From NCBI GenBank assembly GCA_031979385.1, contig DALZEF010000008.1, positions 1 through 64,000 of the forward strand: DNA of 64,000 nt. The letters are read 5' to 3'. This DNA is from Timonella sp031979385. Lineage in GTDB: Bacteria > Actinomycetota > Actinomycetes > Actinomycetales > Cellulomonadaceae. Below are positions 50,120 through 59,045 of the stretch, one piece after another (within the stretch, counting starts at the first letter, position 1; each line of letters begins with the position of its first letter). Made by a program: the position numbers and the translations under genes. The notes under the pieces were generated by a model that did not search any database, had not been told where the DNA came from, and was given only the letters and a program-made list of their open reading frames with translations.

Positions 50120-50578
50120 ATGAAAGCACGAGGGGTGCTGAGTGTTGTACTTGGCTTGATGCTCGGGTGGGGGATCGCTGCTGGCGGAGTTCCGCAACAC
50201 CACGACAGGGCCTCCGGCTACCACTTCTATCCCACGAGTTCGTGGGGCTTTGGTGGCATGGATGCGGAGGTTCGAGGCACCGTTACCCTGACCGATACGT
50301 GTTGGACCCTCGCTACTGACTCTGCCGAAGATCCGGTGTTCTTGGGACTGCCTAAAGGTTCTGTGACTGTGCGGCTAGACGATAACGTTATCGCGGTACA
50401 AACACCAAGCGGCGCAGTCCTCAAACCCGGTGATGTCATCGACACGAGTGGCGGGTACGGCAGTTACAACCGCACAACCGATCAGGAGCTGGCCGAATTG
50501 GTGGATGCGTGCCCAAATGTACCGCTTGCGGGCCAAGTTGCGGACACATGGGAAGTTGCTCTCCCATCGCTTAAGTAG
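50120..50578 (+). CDS. Exported hypothetical protein
   Basis: 152 residues. N-terminal signal-like helix (ARGVLSVVLGLMLGWGIAAGG) and an exported domain with two cysteines (TLTDTCWTLAT and VDACPNVPL) that could pair. No family recognised. AGGAG upstream of the ATG with long spacing. Divergent from the MORN-repeat gene. Confidence 0.65.
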   Translation: MKARGVLSVVLGLMLGWGIAAGGVPQHHDRASGYHFYPTSSWGFGGMDAEVRGTVTLTDTCWTLATDSAEDPVFLGLPKGSVTVRLDDNVIAVQTPSGAVLKPGDVIDTSGGYGSYNRTTDQELAELVDACPNVPLAGQVADTWEVALPSLK

Positions 50579-50644
50579 CCTATGGCGCATTATCCCTGAT
50601 GGGCGCGCGGTGGCCTGGGCGGGATCTAACACTAGTGACGCATA

Positions 50645-50683
50645 CGAAAGCGGTGGGAATCAACGCGATTCCCACCGCTTTCG
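50645..50683. terminator. Bidirectional terminator
   Basis: Perfect 17-bp stem CGAAAGCGGTGGGAATC with a 5-base loop, between the convergent hypothetical gene and pepN. Confidence 0.75.
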
Positions 50684-50707
50684 CGTGCAGTCAACTTGAG
50701 CGGCGAA

Positions 50708-53254
50708 TCACTGATCCGAAGCCGACACCTTGATCGCGCGTTCAACACCGGCGAGGCATTCGACCACGAGGCGACGTAGCGCTGGGGCAGCGTCCGGGTT
50801 GGAGTCGAGCCAGCTCTGAGTGGCCGAGCGTAGTTCCTCGTTTGCGAGTGGGCTCGGGTAGAAGCCCTCAAGGATCTGCGATGCCATGTGGAACGACCGT
50901 TCGGTCCAGATCCGGTTCAACGAGTCGAGGTATGGAGCCACGAAACCGGAGAGCACGGACGGGTCGTTGACGTGGTTGAAGCCCAGACCGGCGGCGCGGA
51001 CGATAGCGTTTGGCTGTTCGTCGTTGTTGAAGATCAGGTCGAACGCGGCCTGCTTGCCCTCGACCGTTGGAATCGCGGCGCGGGCACGGGCTGCTGCCTG
51101 ACGTCCGTTGGCGGTGTCGTCCTGCGCGAGTGCCGCATCGATCTCGGCGGTGCCAGCGCGGCCCGCAAGTACGAGACCTTCGAGGATTTCCCAGCGTAGA
51201 TCGGTGTCCACGGTCAGACCCTCAAGGGTTACCGAACCGTCGTATAGTCCAGCCAAAGCGTCAACGTGCTCACCCTGAGTCGGGGTAGCTGCGAGGTACT
51301 TCACAAACTGGAACTGAGCATCCGAACCAGGCTCAGCGTCCTGTGCCAGGCTCCACAGTGCGTCACCGAGAAGTGCCACGGCTGCTTCACGGCGATCCGG
51401 TGCAACATACGCGTGCGCGGTCAGGAGCAACTGCGCGAGAGTTGAACGAAGGGTCGTGGACTCGGTTTCTGGCGCAATGTGGCTGAGCACGAGTGCAACG
51501 TAGTCCGATGCAGGGAATTCACCGTCGCGGGTGGCATCCCAGATCGACGCCCACACGAGCGAACGTGCCAGTGGATCCTCGATTGCGGACAGCGAATCGC
51601 GAGCCACCTCAAGCGAGTCAGCGTCAAGGCGGATCTTCGCGTACGCGAGGTCGTCGTCGTTGAGGAGAATAAGTGCTGGACGTTGCTTGCCCACAAATTC
51701 GGTAACGGCGGTCGATTCACCGTCGACATCGAGTTCCACACGCTCGGTGCGGACCAGAGAGCCGTCCTCGTTGAAGTCGTAGAAACCCACGGCCATACGG
51801 TGTGGGCGGATAGTTGGGTAGTCGGCTGGTGCGCTCTGCAGAATGTTGAACGCGGTGATCGTGCCATCCTCATCAGCCACCACATCGGAGGTAAGGGTGT
51901 TCACGCCGGCAGTCTCCAGCCACAACTTGGCCCATGAAGTCAGCTCGCGGCCCGAGGTTACCTCGAGTTCCGTGAGCAGGTCAGACAACTCGGTGTTCTT
52001 GAACTCGTGCTTCTTGAAGTATGCGGCAACACCCTGCATGAACTTGTCCAAACCAACCCAGGCAACGAGCTGCTTGAGGACCGAACCGCCCTTCGCGTAC
52101 GTGATGCCGTCAAAGTTCACGTACACGTCTTCGAGGTCATTGATGTTCGCAACGATGGGGTGGGTCGACGGCAGTTGATCCTGGCGGTAGGCCCAGGTCT
52201 TCTCCATCGCGTTGAAGGTGGTCCAAGCACCCTTCCACTCAGTTGCCTCAGCGGTGGCGAGAGTTGAGGCCCACTCCGCGAAGGACTCGTTGAGCCACAG
52301 GTCGTTCCACCAGTTCATGGTGACCAGGTCCCCGAACCACATGTGTGCGAGCTCGTGCAGGATCGTGACAACGCGGCGTTCCTTGATGGCGTCGGTGACC
52401 TTGGAACGGAACACGTAGGTTTCTGTGAAGGTGACACAACCAGCGTTCTCCATCGCGCCAGCGTTGAATTCCGGCACGAACAGCTGGTCGTATTTGTCGA
52501 ACGGGTACGGGTAGTCGAACTGCTCCTCGAAGAACTTGAAACCCTGACGGGTCTTGTCAAAGACGTAGTCGGCATCCATGTATTGCGACAGTGACTTACG
52601 GCAGAACACGCCGAGCGGGATGACCCGGCCATCAGCCGAGGTCAGTTCCGAGCGTTGCACGTCATACGGTCCAGCGACGAGCGCGGTGATGTACGACGAA
52701 ATTCGTGGGGTTGGCTCAAATGTCCAGGTAGCGGTGCCCTCGCCGGCAGCGGTTGGCTGCGGGGTCGGTTGGTTCGACACAACTTCCCAGTGCGCCGGGG
52801 CGGTGATCGTGAACTGGAACGTGGCCTTCAGGTTCGGTTGCTCAAACACCGTGAACATGCGGCGCGAGTCAGGAACCTCAAACTGTGAGTACAGGTACAC
52901 CTCGCCGTCAACTGGGTCAACAAAGCGGTGCAAGCCCTCACCGGTGTTCATGTAAATGCACTGCGCAGACACCTCAAGGACGTTGTCTGCCTTCAGATTC
53001 TCAAGCGCGATACGCGAGTCCGAATACACGCTCGCAGGGTCCAACGCGGTGCCGTTCAAAACAATCGAATCAACTGACTGCGCGATCAGATCGATGAAGG
53101 TGGACGACCCCTCCTTCGCCGAGAACGTCACCTTGGTGTGCGAGGCAAACGTGGTCTCGCTGGTGGTCAGGTCAAGTGCTACCTCGTAAGCGTCAACGCT
53201 TACCAAACCCGCACGTTCTTCAGCTTCAAGGCGGGTGAGGTTCTCTGCCGGCAT
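50708..53254 (-). CDS. pepN: Aminopeptidase N, M1 family
   Basis: 848 residues. Cytoplasmic zinc aminopeptidase. GAMEN exopeptidase motif at 266-270, zinc ligands HELAH at 300-304 and Glu in NESF near 323, then the all-helical ERAP1_C-like domain found in actinobacterial PepN. AAGGAG at proper spacing before ATG 53254 sets the start; the frame upstream to 53500 has no similarity. Confidence 0.95.
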   Translation of the reverse strand: MPAENLTRLEAEERAGLVSVDAYEVALDLTTSETTFASHTKVTFSAKEGSSTFIDLIAQSVDSIVLNGTALDPASVYSDSRIALENLKADNVLEVSAQCIYMNTGEGLHRFVDPVDGEVYLYSQFEVPDSRRMFTVFEQPNLKATFQFTITAPAHWEVVSNQPTPQPTAAGEGTATWTFEPTPRISSYITALVAGPYDVQRSELTSADGRVIPLGVFCRKSLSQYMDADYVFDKTRQGFKFFEEQFDYPYPFDKYDQLFVPEFNAGAMENAGCVTFTETYVFRSKVTDAIKERRVVTILHELAHMWFGDLVTMNWWNDLWLNESFAEWASTLATAEATEWKGAWTTFNAMEKTWAYRQDQLPSTHPIVANINDLEDVYVNFDGITYAKGGSVLKQLVAWVGLDKFMQGVAAYFKKHEFKNTELSDLLTELEVTSGRELTSWAKLWLETAGVNTLTSDVVADEDGTITAFNILQSAPADYPTIRPHRMAVGFYDFNEDGSLVRTERVELDVDGESTAVTEFVGKQRPALILLNDDDLAYAKIRLDADSLEVARDSLSAIEDPLARSLVWASIWDATRDGEFPASDYVALVLSHIAPETESTTLRSTLAQLLLTAHAYVAPDRREAAVALLGDALWSLAQDAEPGSDAQFQFVKYLAATPTQGEHVDALAGLYDGSVTLEGLTVDTDLRWEILEGLVLAGRAGTAEIDAALAQDDTANGRQAAARARAAIPTVEGKQAAFDLIFNNDEQPNAIVRAAGLGFNHVNDPSVLSGFVAPYLDSLNRIWTERSFHMASQILEGFYPSPLANEELRSATQSWLDSNPDAAPALRRLVVECLAGVERAIKVSASDQ

Positions 53255-53442
53255 TATGCCTCTCCTTAAGGAAATCAACACGAATGAACCCATTGTCTCA
53301 CCAAACTTAAACGCTTGACGCGTCGCATTTGCCTCGATCAGCCACCAGCGCAAGCGATAGGCTAGAGCATGACGCATCCGGATCGTCGGCAATAAACCGG
53401 GCGCTATAGCGCCATACAGACGCTTAAAAAGAGGGAAGCAAC

Positions 53443-54051
53443 ATGCCCGCAACCACCAACATCGCAGACTTCTGGTTCGACCCAATGTGCCCCTGGGCAT
53501 GGATGACCTCCCGCTGGATGGACGAGGTCACGCGCGTGCGTGACATCGAGGTGCGCTGGCACGTCATGTCACTGTCCGTCCTCAACGAAGGCCGCGAACT
53601 CGACGAAAAATACACTGCCCTCATGCGCGAGGGATGGGGCGCAGTCCGCGTGCTTATTGCCGCACAGCAGCGCCACGGCGCCGCCGCACTCAAGCCGCTT
53701 TACGACGAAATGGGCACCCGCCTGCACCCCGGCGGTCGGTCCGACCGCAAGCAGGTCACGATTGAAGCGCTCGCGGCTGCCGGGCTCGACGCCGATCTCA
53801 TCGACGCCTACGACTCAACCGCATACGACGAGGCCCTACGGGCGTCGCACGCCGAGGGAATCCGCCAGGTAGGGGAGGACGTTGGGACCCCGATTGTGGC
53901 ATTCAATGGCGTCGCGTTCTTCGGGCCAGTGGTCACCCCAGCGCCGAAGGGCGAAGACGCGGGTCGCCTGTGGGACGGCTGCGTACTCGTTGCATCGACC
54001 CCCGGATTCTTCGAACTCAAGCGCACCCGCACTCAAGGACCGCAGTTTTAG
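53443..54051 (+). CDS. Mycothiol-dependent nitroreductase Rv2466c family protein (DsbA-like)
   Basis: 202 residues. DsbA-like thioredoxin fold with inserted helical domain. FWFDPMCPWAWMTSRWM carries the active Cys of a CPWA motif (CxxA rather than CxxC), and GTPIVAFNGVAFFGPV is the cis-Pro region, as in Mycobacterium Rv2466c, a mycothiol-dependent nitroreductase. Supports a mycothiol-using host. Divergent from pepN. Confidence 0.88.
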   Translation: MPATTNIADFWFDPMCPWAWMTSRWMDEVTRVRDIEVRWHVMSLSVLNEGRELDEKYTALMREGWGAVRVLIAAQQRHGAAALKPLYDEMGTRLHPGGRSDRKQVTIEALAAAGLDADLIDAYDSTAYDEALRASHAEGIRQVGEDVGTPIVAFNGVAFFGPVVTPAPKGEDAGRLWDGCVLVASTPGFFELKRTRTQGPQF

Positions 54052-54143
54052 ATAGTGGGGATCAGTCCCCGTCCAGCGCACAGTGTCGATTCAAAACCAA
54101 CCGGTAACGTGAGGGTGCTAAGAACCACAGGAGTGACGCACGA

Positions 54144-54794
54144 ATGACCGAATACACCCCCGGCGTACAACGACCCCCGGCACCGCCGCATCGTCCCGCC
54201 ACACCGCAGCGATCAACCGGCCCCTCACTCAGCACCCTCAAGGCTATTGTCTGGGCGCTCGTTGTCGTTGACGTTGTGCTGATTGGAATCGCCATAGCGA
54301 TGGCAGCCCAGCTCTTCTCCGGACCATCATCCAATCAGGTGGCGGACGACCGCACACCGGCTGCCTCTTCACCTGCACCAGATAGTGAGCCGGACGGCTC
54401 CGAGAGCCAAGAACCCGATGCCGAAGACCTCGCGGACATCACCGGGGCGGAAACGTTCACCACCCCCACCGGAAACATCATCTGCACGATCTCGTCCACG
54501 GGTGTTGTTTGCTCCATCGCGAAGCTGAACGACACCCCGCAAGAAAATCCCAACGGGTGTGAGGGGTTCATCGGTTACGTCGTGGAACTTCGATCATCTG
54601 GCACCACACTGCCATGTATCCCGAAGGCTGAGCTACCCGTAGCCGCAGGTGATGGCATTGAGGTGCTTGAGTATGGGGACTCCAAGACCGTCAACAACTT
54701 CGTGTGCGAATCCTCAAACACGGGAATGGTCTGCGAGGACTCCAACTCCGAGCGTGGTTTCAAGTTGGCGCGTGCCGGAATCACCACGCACTAG
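54144..54794 (+). CDS. Membrane-anchored exported protein, DUF6636-like
   Basis: 216 residues. Pro-rich cytoplasmic start, one membrane helix (IVWALVVVDVVLIGIAIAMAA), a low-complexity acidic spacer, then a domain beginning FTTPTGNIICTISSTGVVCSI, which is the pattern of DUF6636-type proteins, with several cysteines (CEGF, CIPK, CESS, CEDS). Function unknown. Confidence 0.7.
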   Translation: MTEYTPGVQRPPAPPHRPATPQRSTGPSLSTLKAIVWALVVVDVVLIGIAIAMAAQLFSGPSSNQVADDRTPAASSPAPDSEPDGSESQEPDAEDLADITGAETFTTPTGNIICTISSTGVVCSIAKLNDTPQENPNGCEGFIGYVVELRSSGTTLPCIPKAELPVAAGDGIEVLEYGDSKTVNNFVCESSNTGMVCEDSNSERGFKLARAGITTH

Positions 54795-54929
54795 CGCTGC
54801 ACCTCTCGCCCTGCCTGCTGAACTCAACCTTTTGTGTCCGAGTGGTGTGGACTTGCCTGTGCAGGGGATGTGGTGGAGGTTACCCCGCCTAAAGTTGGTG
54901 TTGTGGGTGGGAGTGTAGTTAACTTGTTT

Positions 54930-55047
54930 CTGCGGCCATCACAGCGGTGAGGAAACGCCCGGTCCCATTCCGAACCCGGTAGCTAAGCTCACCAGCGTCG
55001 ATGGTACTGCACTCGGGAGGGTGTGGGAGAGTAGAACGTGGCCGCAC
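54930..55047 (+). rRNA. rrf: 5S ribosomal RNA
   Basis: Conserved segments GAAACGCCCGGTCCCATTCC, GAACCCGGTAGCTAAGC, CGATGGTACTGCA and GTGTGGGAGAGTAG; terminal helix TGCGGCCA/TGGCCGCA. No 16S or 23S sequence lies upstream: the preceding 135 bases run directly into the DUF6636-like gene. Confidence 0.95.
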
Positions 55048-55064
55048 TTAAACTTCATATAAAG

Positions 55065-55099
55065 AACGAGGATCCCTGATGGCGGGGGTCCTCGTTTTT
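55065..55099 (+). terminator. Terminator of 5S rRNA
   Basis: AACGAGGATCCC/GGGGTCCTCGTT stem followed by five T. Confidence 0.85.
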
Positions 55100-55150
55100 G
55101 TTGTATCCGGGTGAGCACTGTGCCCGGAGTTGGCTCTGTGCTCGGCGGGG

Positions 55151-55201
55151 TGTTTTTGGTCCGGGTGCATGATCTTTGGACGTGCACCCGGACCAAAAAC
55201 A
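55151..55201. repeat. 51-bp palindromic element, single copy
   Basis: Perfect 19-bp arms TGTTTTTGGTCCGGGTGCA around a 13-base loop. Lies after the 5S terminator, so it is an extra hairpin. Layout like families B-D; no second copy seen. Confidence 0.7.
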
Positions 55202-55246
55202 GCCCATTGAGTGTGAGAGGCACAAGTCCGAATCCCTTGACAACAA

Positions 55247-55285
55247 CAAGGTCCGTGCCTTTCACATGAAGAGGCACGGACCTTG
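55247..55285 (-). terminator. Hairpin downstream of pepO
   Basis: Perfect 14-bp stem CAAGGTCCGTGCCT with an 11-base loop, followed on the minus strand by TTGTTGTC. Probable pepO terminator. Confidence 0.65.
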
Positions 55286-55349
55286 GTGGTTTAGCTAAGT
55301 CGCGTGGCTTAACTAAACGGGTCGGTCTAGCTAAATGGATCAGTGAGTG

Positions 55350-57347
55350 TTACCAGATGCGAACACGATCCTCAGGAGCAAGATAGAGGGCGTCGCCTTC
55401 CTTCACTCCGAACGTCTCAGCAAAGAGATCAATATTGGCCGCGATCTGATTGCAGCGGAACTCGGCGGGAGCGTGCGGGTCGGTTGCAAGACGCGTAACC
55501 ATAAGTTCGTCATGCATCTTCGTCTGCCACACCTGAGCCCAGGAGAAGAACACCCGCTCTGCGCCGGTCAACCCATCGATGACAGGGGCGTCATCGAGGC
55601 TGCCGCCGAGCGCGAGAGCATACGCCTTCAGCGCGATGGACAGGCCACCGAGGTCACCGATGTTCTCACCGATGGTCAGCGCGCCGTTGACCTTGTGCTC
55701 CTCAGGCAACTGGGCAGGGGTCAGGGCATCGTATTGAGCGATCAAAGCACCGGTGCGCTTCTCAAATTCCTCGCGGTCCTGCTCCGTCCACCACGATTCC
55801 AAGCGTCCAGCACCGTCATACTTAGAACCCTGGTCATCGAAACCGTGGCCGATCTCGTGACCGATGACCGCGCCGATGCCGCCGAAGTTCGCGGCGTCCT
55901 CGGCCTCCGGGTCAAAGAACGGAGGTTGCAGAATCGCTGCCGGGAAAACGATCTCGTTCATACCCGGGTTGTAGTAGGCGTTGACGGTCTGTGGGGTCAT
56001 GAACCACTCGTCGCGGTCAAGCGGCTTGCCGATCTTCCCAAGTTCGCGCAGAGTCTCAAGCTCGGAGGAACGACGCGAGTTGCCCACAAGATCCTTCGGA
56101 TCGATAGCGAGCTTCGAGTAGTCCTTCCACTTGACCGGATACCCAATCTTTGGTGTGAAGGCATCGAGTTTGGCTAGGGCCTTGACCTTGGTTTCCTCAC
56201 CCATCCAGTCGAGCGAGGTGATCGACTCGCGGTACGCCTCAACGAGATAGCCAACGAGGCGGTCCATCTTCTCCTTGTGCGACGGTGGGAAGTAACGTGA
56301 AACGTATACCTCGCCGACAGCCTCACCGAGGGATCCCTCGACCATCGAGACACCGCGCTTCCACCGTTCGCGCACGGCCTTTGCACCGGAGAGGGTGCGA
56401 CCGTAGAAGTCGAAGTTCTCCTCGACGAAGTCGTCGGTCAGTAGCGATGCGCGGCCAGAGATGATGTGGAACGTGAACCACAGATCCCACAGCGACTGGT
56501 CCTCAGCAGCCCAGAGTTCAGCGAAGCCCGTGAAGAAGTCAGGTTCGCGCACAACGAGGGTGTCGAACGACCCGGCAGGGGCGTTCACGCCAGCCAGCCA
56601 AGCGGCGAAGTCGAACCCGGGTGCGGAAGCCGCCAACTCGTCGAAAGTCATAGGGTTGTATGTCAACTCGGAGTCGCGGTCTCGTACGACATCCCAGTGG
56701 TGCGCAGCCAACTTGGTCTCCAAAGCCAGAACCTGTTCGGCAGCCGCAGTGGCCTCATCCTCAGTGGCGCGGCCTGCGAGCACGAGAGTGCGTGCGACGT
56801 GCTTGACGTATGCCACGCGAACGTCCGCGTACTTGTCCTCGCGGTAGTAGGACTCATCTGGGAGGCCCAATCCGCTCTGATAGGCATATACGACGTACTT
56901 TTCAGGATCCTTGGCATCGTTGTCCACGTAGAACCCAAACGCCCCGAGCGCACCTGTGCGCTGCAACTGACCGAGAGCGCGAGCGCGTTCCGACGGATCA
57001 GTCAGGCCGTCAATCACGGCGAAATCGGCGTCGAGTGGGGTGGCACCCAACTCGTTGATACGGTCGGTGTCCATGAAACTCGCGTACAGACCGCCAACCT
57101 GTCTTTCAACGCCAGACAACTCATCTGCGGGCTTAGCAGCCAACTCGAGGATGATGTCCTTGACGTTCGCCTCAGCCTGATCGTGCAGGGCACGGAACGC
57201 ACCGTCAGAGGCACGGTCATCCGGGATCACATACTCATCAAGCCACGTGCCGTTCACGTGACGAAACAGATCATCTTGGGGACGGACGGACGGCGAGAAG
57301 ACAGAAGTGTTGATTCCGGATTTACCGGGCTGTGTTGGTTGCGTCAT
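55350..57347 (-). CDS. M13 family metallopeptidase (PepO/neprilysin type)
   Basis: 665 residues with no signal peptide, so cytoplasmic. Zinc site HEIGH in VIGHEIGHGFDDQGSKYD near residue 497, second motif GENIGDLGG near 560, and NAYYNPGMNEIVFPAAILQPPFF just before the zinc site. C-terminus VRIW is typical of M13. Start follows TAGTGT by 6 bases, with GGGAG also present in the gap. Confidence 0.95.
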   Translation of the reverse strand: MTQPTQPGKSGINTSVFSPSVRPQDDLFRHVNGTWLDEYVIPDDRASDGAFRALHDQAEANVKDIILELAAKPADELSGVERQVGGLYASFMDTDRINELGATPLDADFAVIDGLTDPSERARALGQLQRTGALGAFGFYVDNDAKDPEKYVVYAYQSGLGLPDESYYREDKYADVRVAYVKHVARTLVLAGRATEDEATAAAEQVLALETKLAAHHWDVVRDRDSELTYNPMTFDELAASAPGFDFAAWLAGVNAPAGSFDTLVVREPDFFTGFAELWAAEDQSLWDLWFTFHIISGRASLLTDDFVEENFDFYGRTLSGAKAVRERWKRGVSMVEGSLGEAVGEVYVSRYFPPSHKEKMDRLVGYLVEAYRESITSLDWMGEETKVKALAKLDAFTPKIGYPVKWKDYSKLAIDPKDLVGNSRRSSELETLRELGKIGKPLDRDEWFMTPQTVNAYYNPGMNEIVFPAAILQPPFFDPEAEDAANFGGIGAVIGHEIGHGFDDQGSKYDGAGRLESWWTEQDREEFEKRTGALIAQYDALTPAQLPEEHKVNGALTIGENIGDLGGLSIALKAYALALGGSLDDAPVIDGLTGAERVFFSWAQVWQTKMHDELMVTRLATDPHAPAEFRCNQIAANIDLFAETFGVKEGDALYLAPEDRVRIW

Positions 57348-57353
57348 GCTCCC

Positions 57354-57359
57354 ACACTA
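57354..57359 (-). promoter_or_regulatory. Candidate -10 box of pepO
   Basis: TAGTGT on the minus strand, 6 bases (GGGAGC) before the ATG: leaderless pattern. Confidence 0.5.
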
Positions 57360-57456
57360 TTGCACCGAATACATCCGAAGGCAGTAGTTGAGACCGCTTT
57401 CGCTCAGCGGTGAACGCAGCACACACAAGGTGGGCGTGATAGGGCAGAATGGAGGA

Positions 57457-57906
57457 ATGCGAGTACACATTGCTTCAGACCACGCCGGATACTCCCTCAA
57501 GGCATACCTTGTCGCCTACCTCAGCGAGAAGGGCCACGATGTAGTGGACCACGGCGCACACGAATATGACGCTCTCGACGACTACCCGTCGTTCTGCTTT
57601 GACGCGGGCGAGGCTGTTGTCTCTGAGCCAGGAACACTTGGAATCGTTATTGGCGGTTCTGGCAACGGAGAGCAGATCGCCGCCAACAAGGTGAAGGGTG
57701 TGCGCGCTGCTCTCGCCTGGAACCTGGACACGGCTAGGCTGGCCCGTCAGCACAACGACGCAAATGTGATCGCGATCGGTGCACGTCAGCACACCGTTGA
57801 GGAGGCCGCGTCGTTCGTGGAGGCCTACCTTGCTGAGCCGTTCTCCGAGAATGAACGTCACCAGCGTCGTATTGACCAACTCGCAGAGTACGAGAACAAC
57901 CGCTAG
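57457..57906 (+). CDS. rpiB: Ribose-5-phosphate isomerase B
   Basis: 149 residues. Interconverts ribose-5-phosphate and ribulose-5-phosphate in the pentose phosphate pathway. MRVHIASDHAGYSLKAYLVAYL, IVIGGSGNGEQIAANKVKGVRAAL and NDANVIAIGARQ are the RpiB motifs; the GGSGNGE variant (Ser in place of the Cys of enteric RpiB) is the actinobacterial form. CAGAAT lies 6 bases before the ATG. Followed at 34 bases by nei. Confidence 0.95.
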   Translation: MRVHIASDHAGYSLKAYLVAYLSEKGHDVVDHGAHEYDALDDYPSFCFDAGEAVVSEPGTLGIVIGGSGNGEQIAANKVKGVRAALAWNLDTARLARQHNDANVIAIGARQHTVEEAASFVEAYLAEPFSENERHQRRIDQLAEYENNR

Positions 57907-57940
57907 CCCACGCCCCGCCCGTACTTTCAAGAAAAGAACC

Positions 57941-58978
57941 ATGCCTGAAGGACACACCGTCCACCGCCTTGCGCGTACGTTTGACCATCTGTTTCGTGGC
58001 GAAGCTGTGAGCGTGACCAGCCCACAGGGACGGTTTGCCGATGGTGCGGCATTGCTGAACGGCAGCCCGCTGTTGCGCGCTGAAGCGTTCGGCAAGCAAA
58101 TGTTCCTGGGCTTTGGACCAGATCCGGCTGCGACACGTGAGGTTCCGGACGAGGACCTGAATTGGTTGCGTGTCCACCTTGGACTGTATGGCTCATGGAC
58201 GTTCGCGGGAGATGGCTCGGTCAGCACCGTCCACGCCATTGGTGCCCCACGCAAGAGGATCGGGGAGCAGGAGCGGGTGCTCGATGCTGCAGTGCCCGCG
58301 CCGGGAACGGTAACCGTGCACAGGTCCAACGCAACCGAATCCGTTGAATGGGTCGTCCCCGAACCCCGCGGTCAGGTGCGGGCCAGAATACTGGGCACTC
58401 ATGCGGTCGCAGATCTGACTGGCCCAACCGCCTGCGAGGTGCTGAACTTCCCAGAGATGCGCCGTGCCGCTGCAAAACTCGGTCCGGACCCACTGCGATC
58501 CGATGCGGACCCACAGCGGTTTATAGATCAGGTTCGTCGCAGCCGGATAGCGGTCGGTCAACAACTGATGAACCAAGCCGTCATCGCTGGTGTGGGCAAC
58601 ATCTACCGCGCTGAGGCGCTCTTCCGTGCGCACGTAGACCCCTATACGCCCGGAAACCTGGTACCGGAAGAGACTCTACGCGCGATGTGGGATGACCTGG
58701 TTGTCCTCATGGAGTACGGGGTCAAAACCGGCGCTATCGTCACAACCGAGCCGGAAGATCGCGATAAAGGCATGGATCCGGCTGCACTCGCCGAAGCCAG
58801 CGGACATAGGGCCGTCACCCGTCAAAACACGGATGGCGACCCTGACGCTGTGCCTCGGGATCGTTCATTTTACGTGTACCACCGGCATGGACAACCCTGC
58901 CGGATCTGCGGAACCATAGTCTCTATCGCTGATATGCAGGCCCGCAAGCTCTACTGGTGCCCGACCTGCCAGACCTAG
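57941..58978 (+). CDS. Fpg/Nei family DNA glycosylase (Nei2-like)
   Basis: 345 residues. Removes oxidised bases from DNA. Starts MPEGHTVHRLA with catalytic Pro2 and Glu3; helix-two-turn-helix segment QLMNQAVIAGVGNIYRAEALF; C-terminal zinc finger CRICGTIVSIADMQARKLYWCPTCQ with four cysteines. Longer than Fpg, like actinobacterial Nei2. Start fixed by the required Pro2. Probably cotranscribed with rpiB. Confidence 0.94.
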   Translation: MPEGHTVHRLARTFDHLFRGEAVSVTSPQGRFADGAALLNGSPLLRAEAFGKQMFLGFGPDPAATREVPDEDLNWLRVHLGLYGSWTFAGDGSVSTVHAIGAPRKRIGEQERVLDAAVPAPGTVTVHRSNATESVEWVVPEPRGQVRARILGTHAVADLTGPTACEVLNFPEMRRAAAKLGPDPLRSDADPQRFIDQVRRSRIAVGQQLMNQAVIAGVGNIYRAEALFRAHVDPYTPGNLVPEETLRAMWDDLVVLMEYGVKTGAIVTTEPEDRDKGMDPAALAEASGHRAVTRQNTDGDPDAVPRDRSFYVYHRHGQPCRICGTIVSIADMQARKLYWCPTCQT

Positions 58979-59045
58979 ATCCGTTCGAACTGGACCAGCA
59001 GACCGGGCACCGTGCATGTAGGGACATGGCTGGTTGAACTCTGAG

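Noticed and set aside
55347..56177. 276-codon plus-strand frame opposite pepO
   Set aside because: The M13 peptidase on the minus strand is certain; this is its mirror.
56466..57413. 315-codon plus-strand frame opposite pepO
   Set aside because: Same reason: mirror of the peptidase gene.
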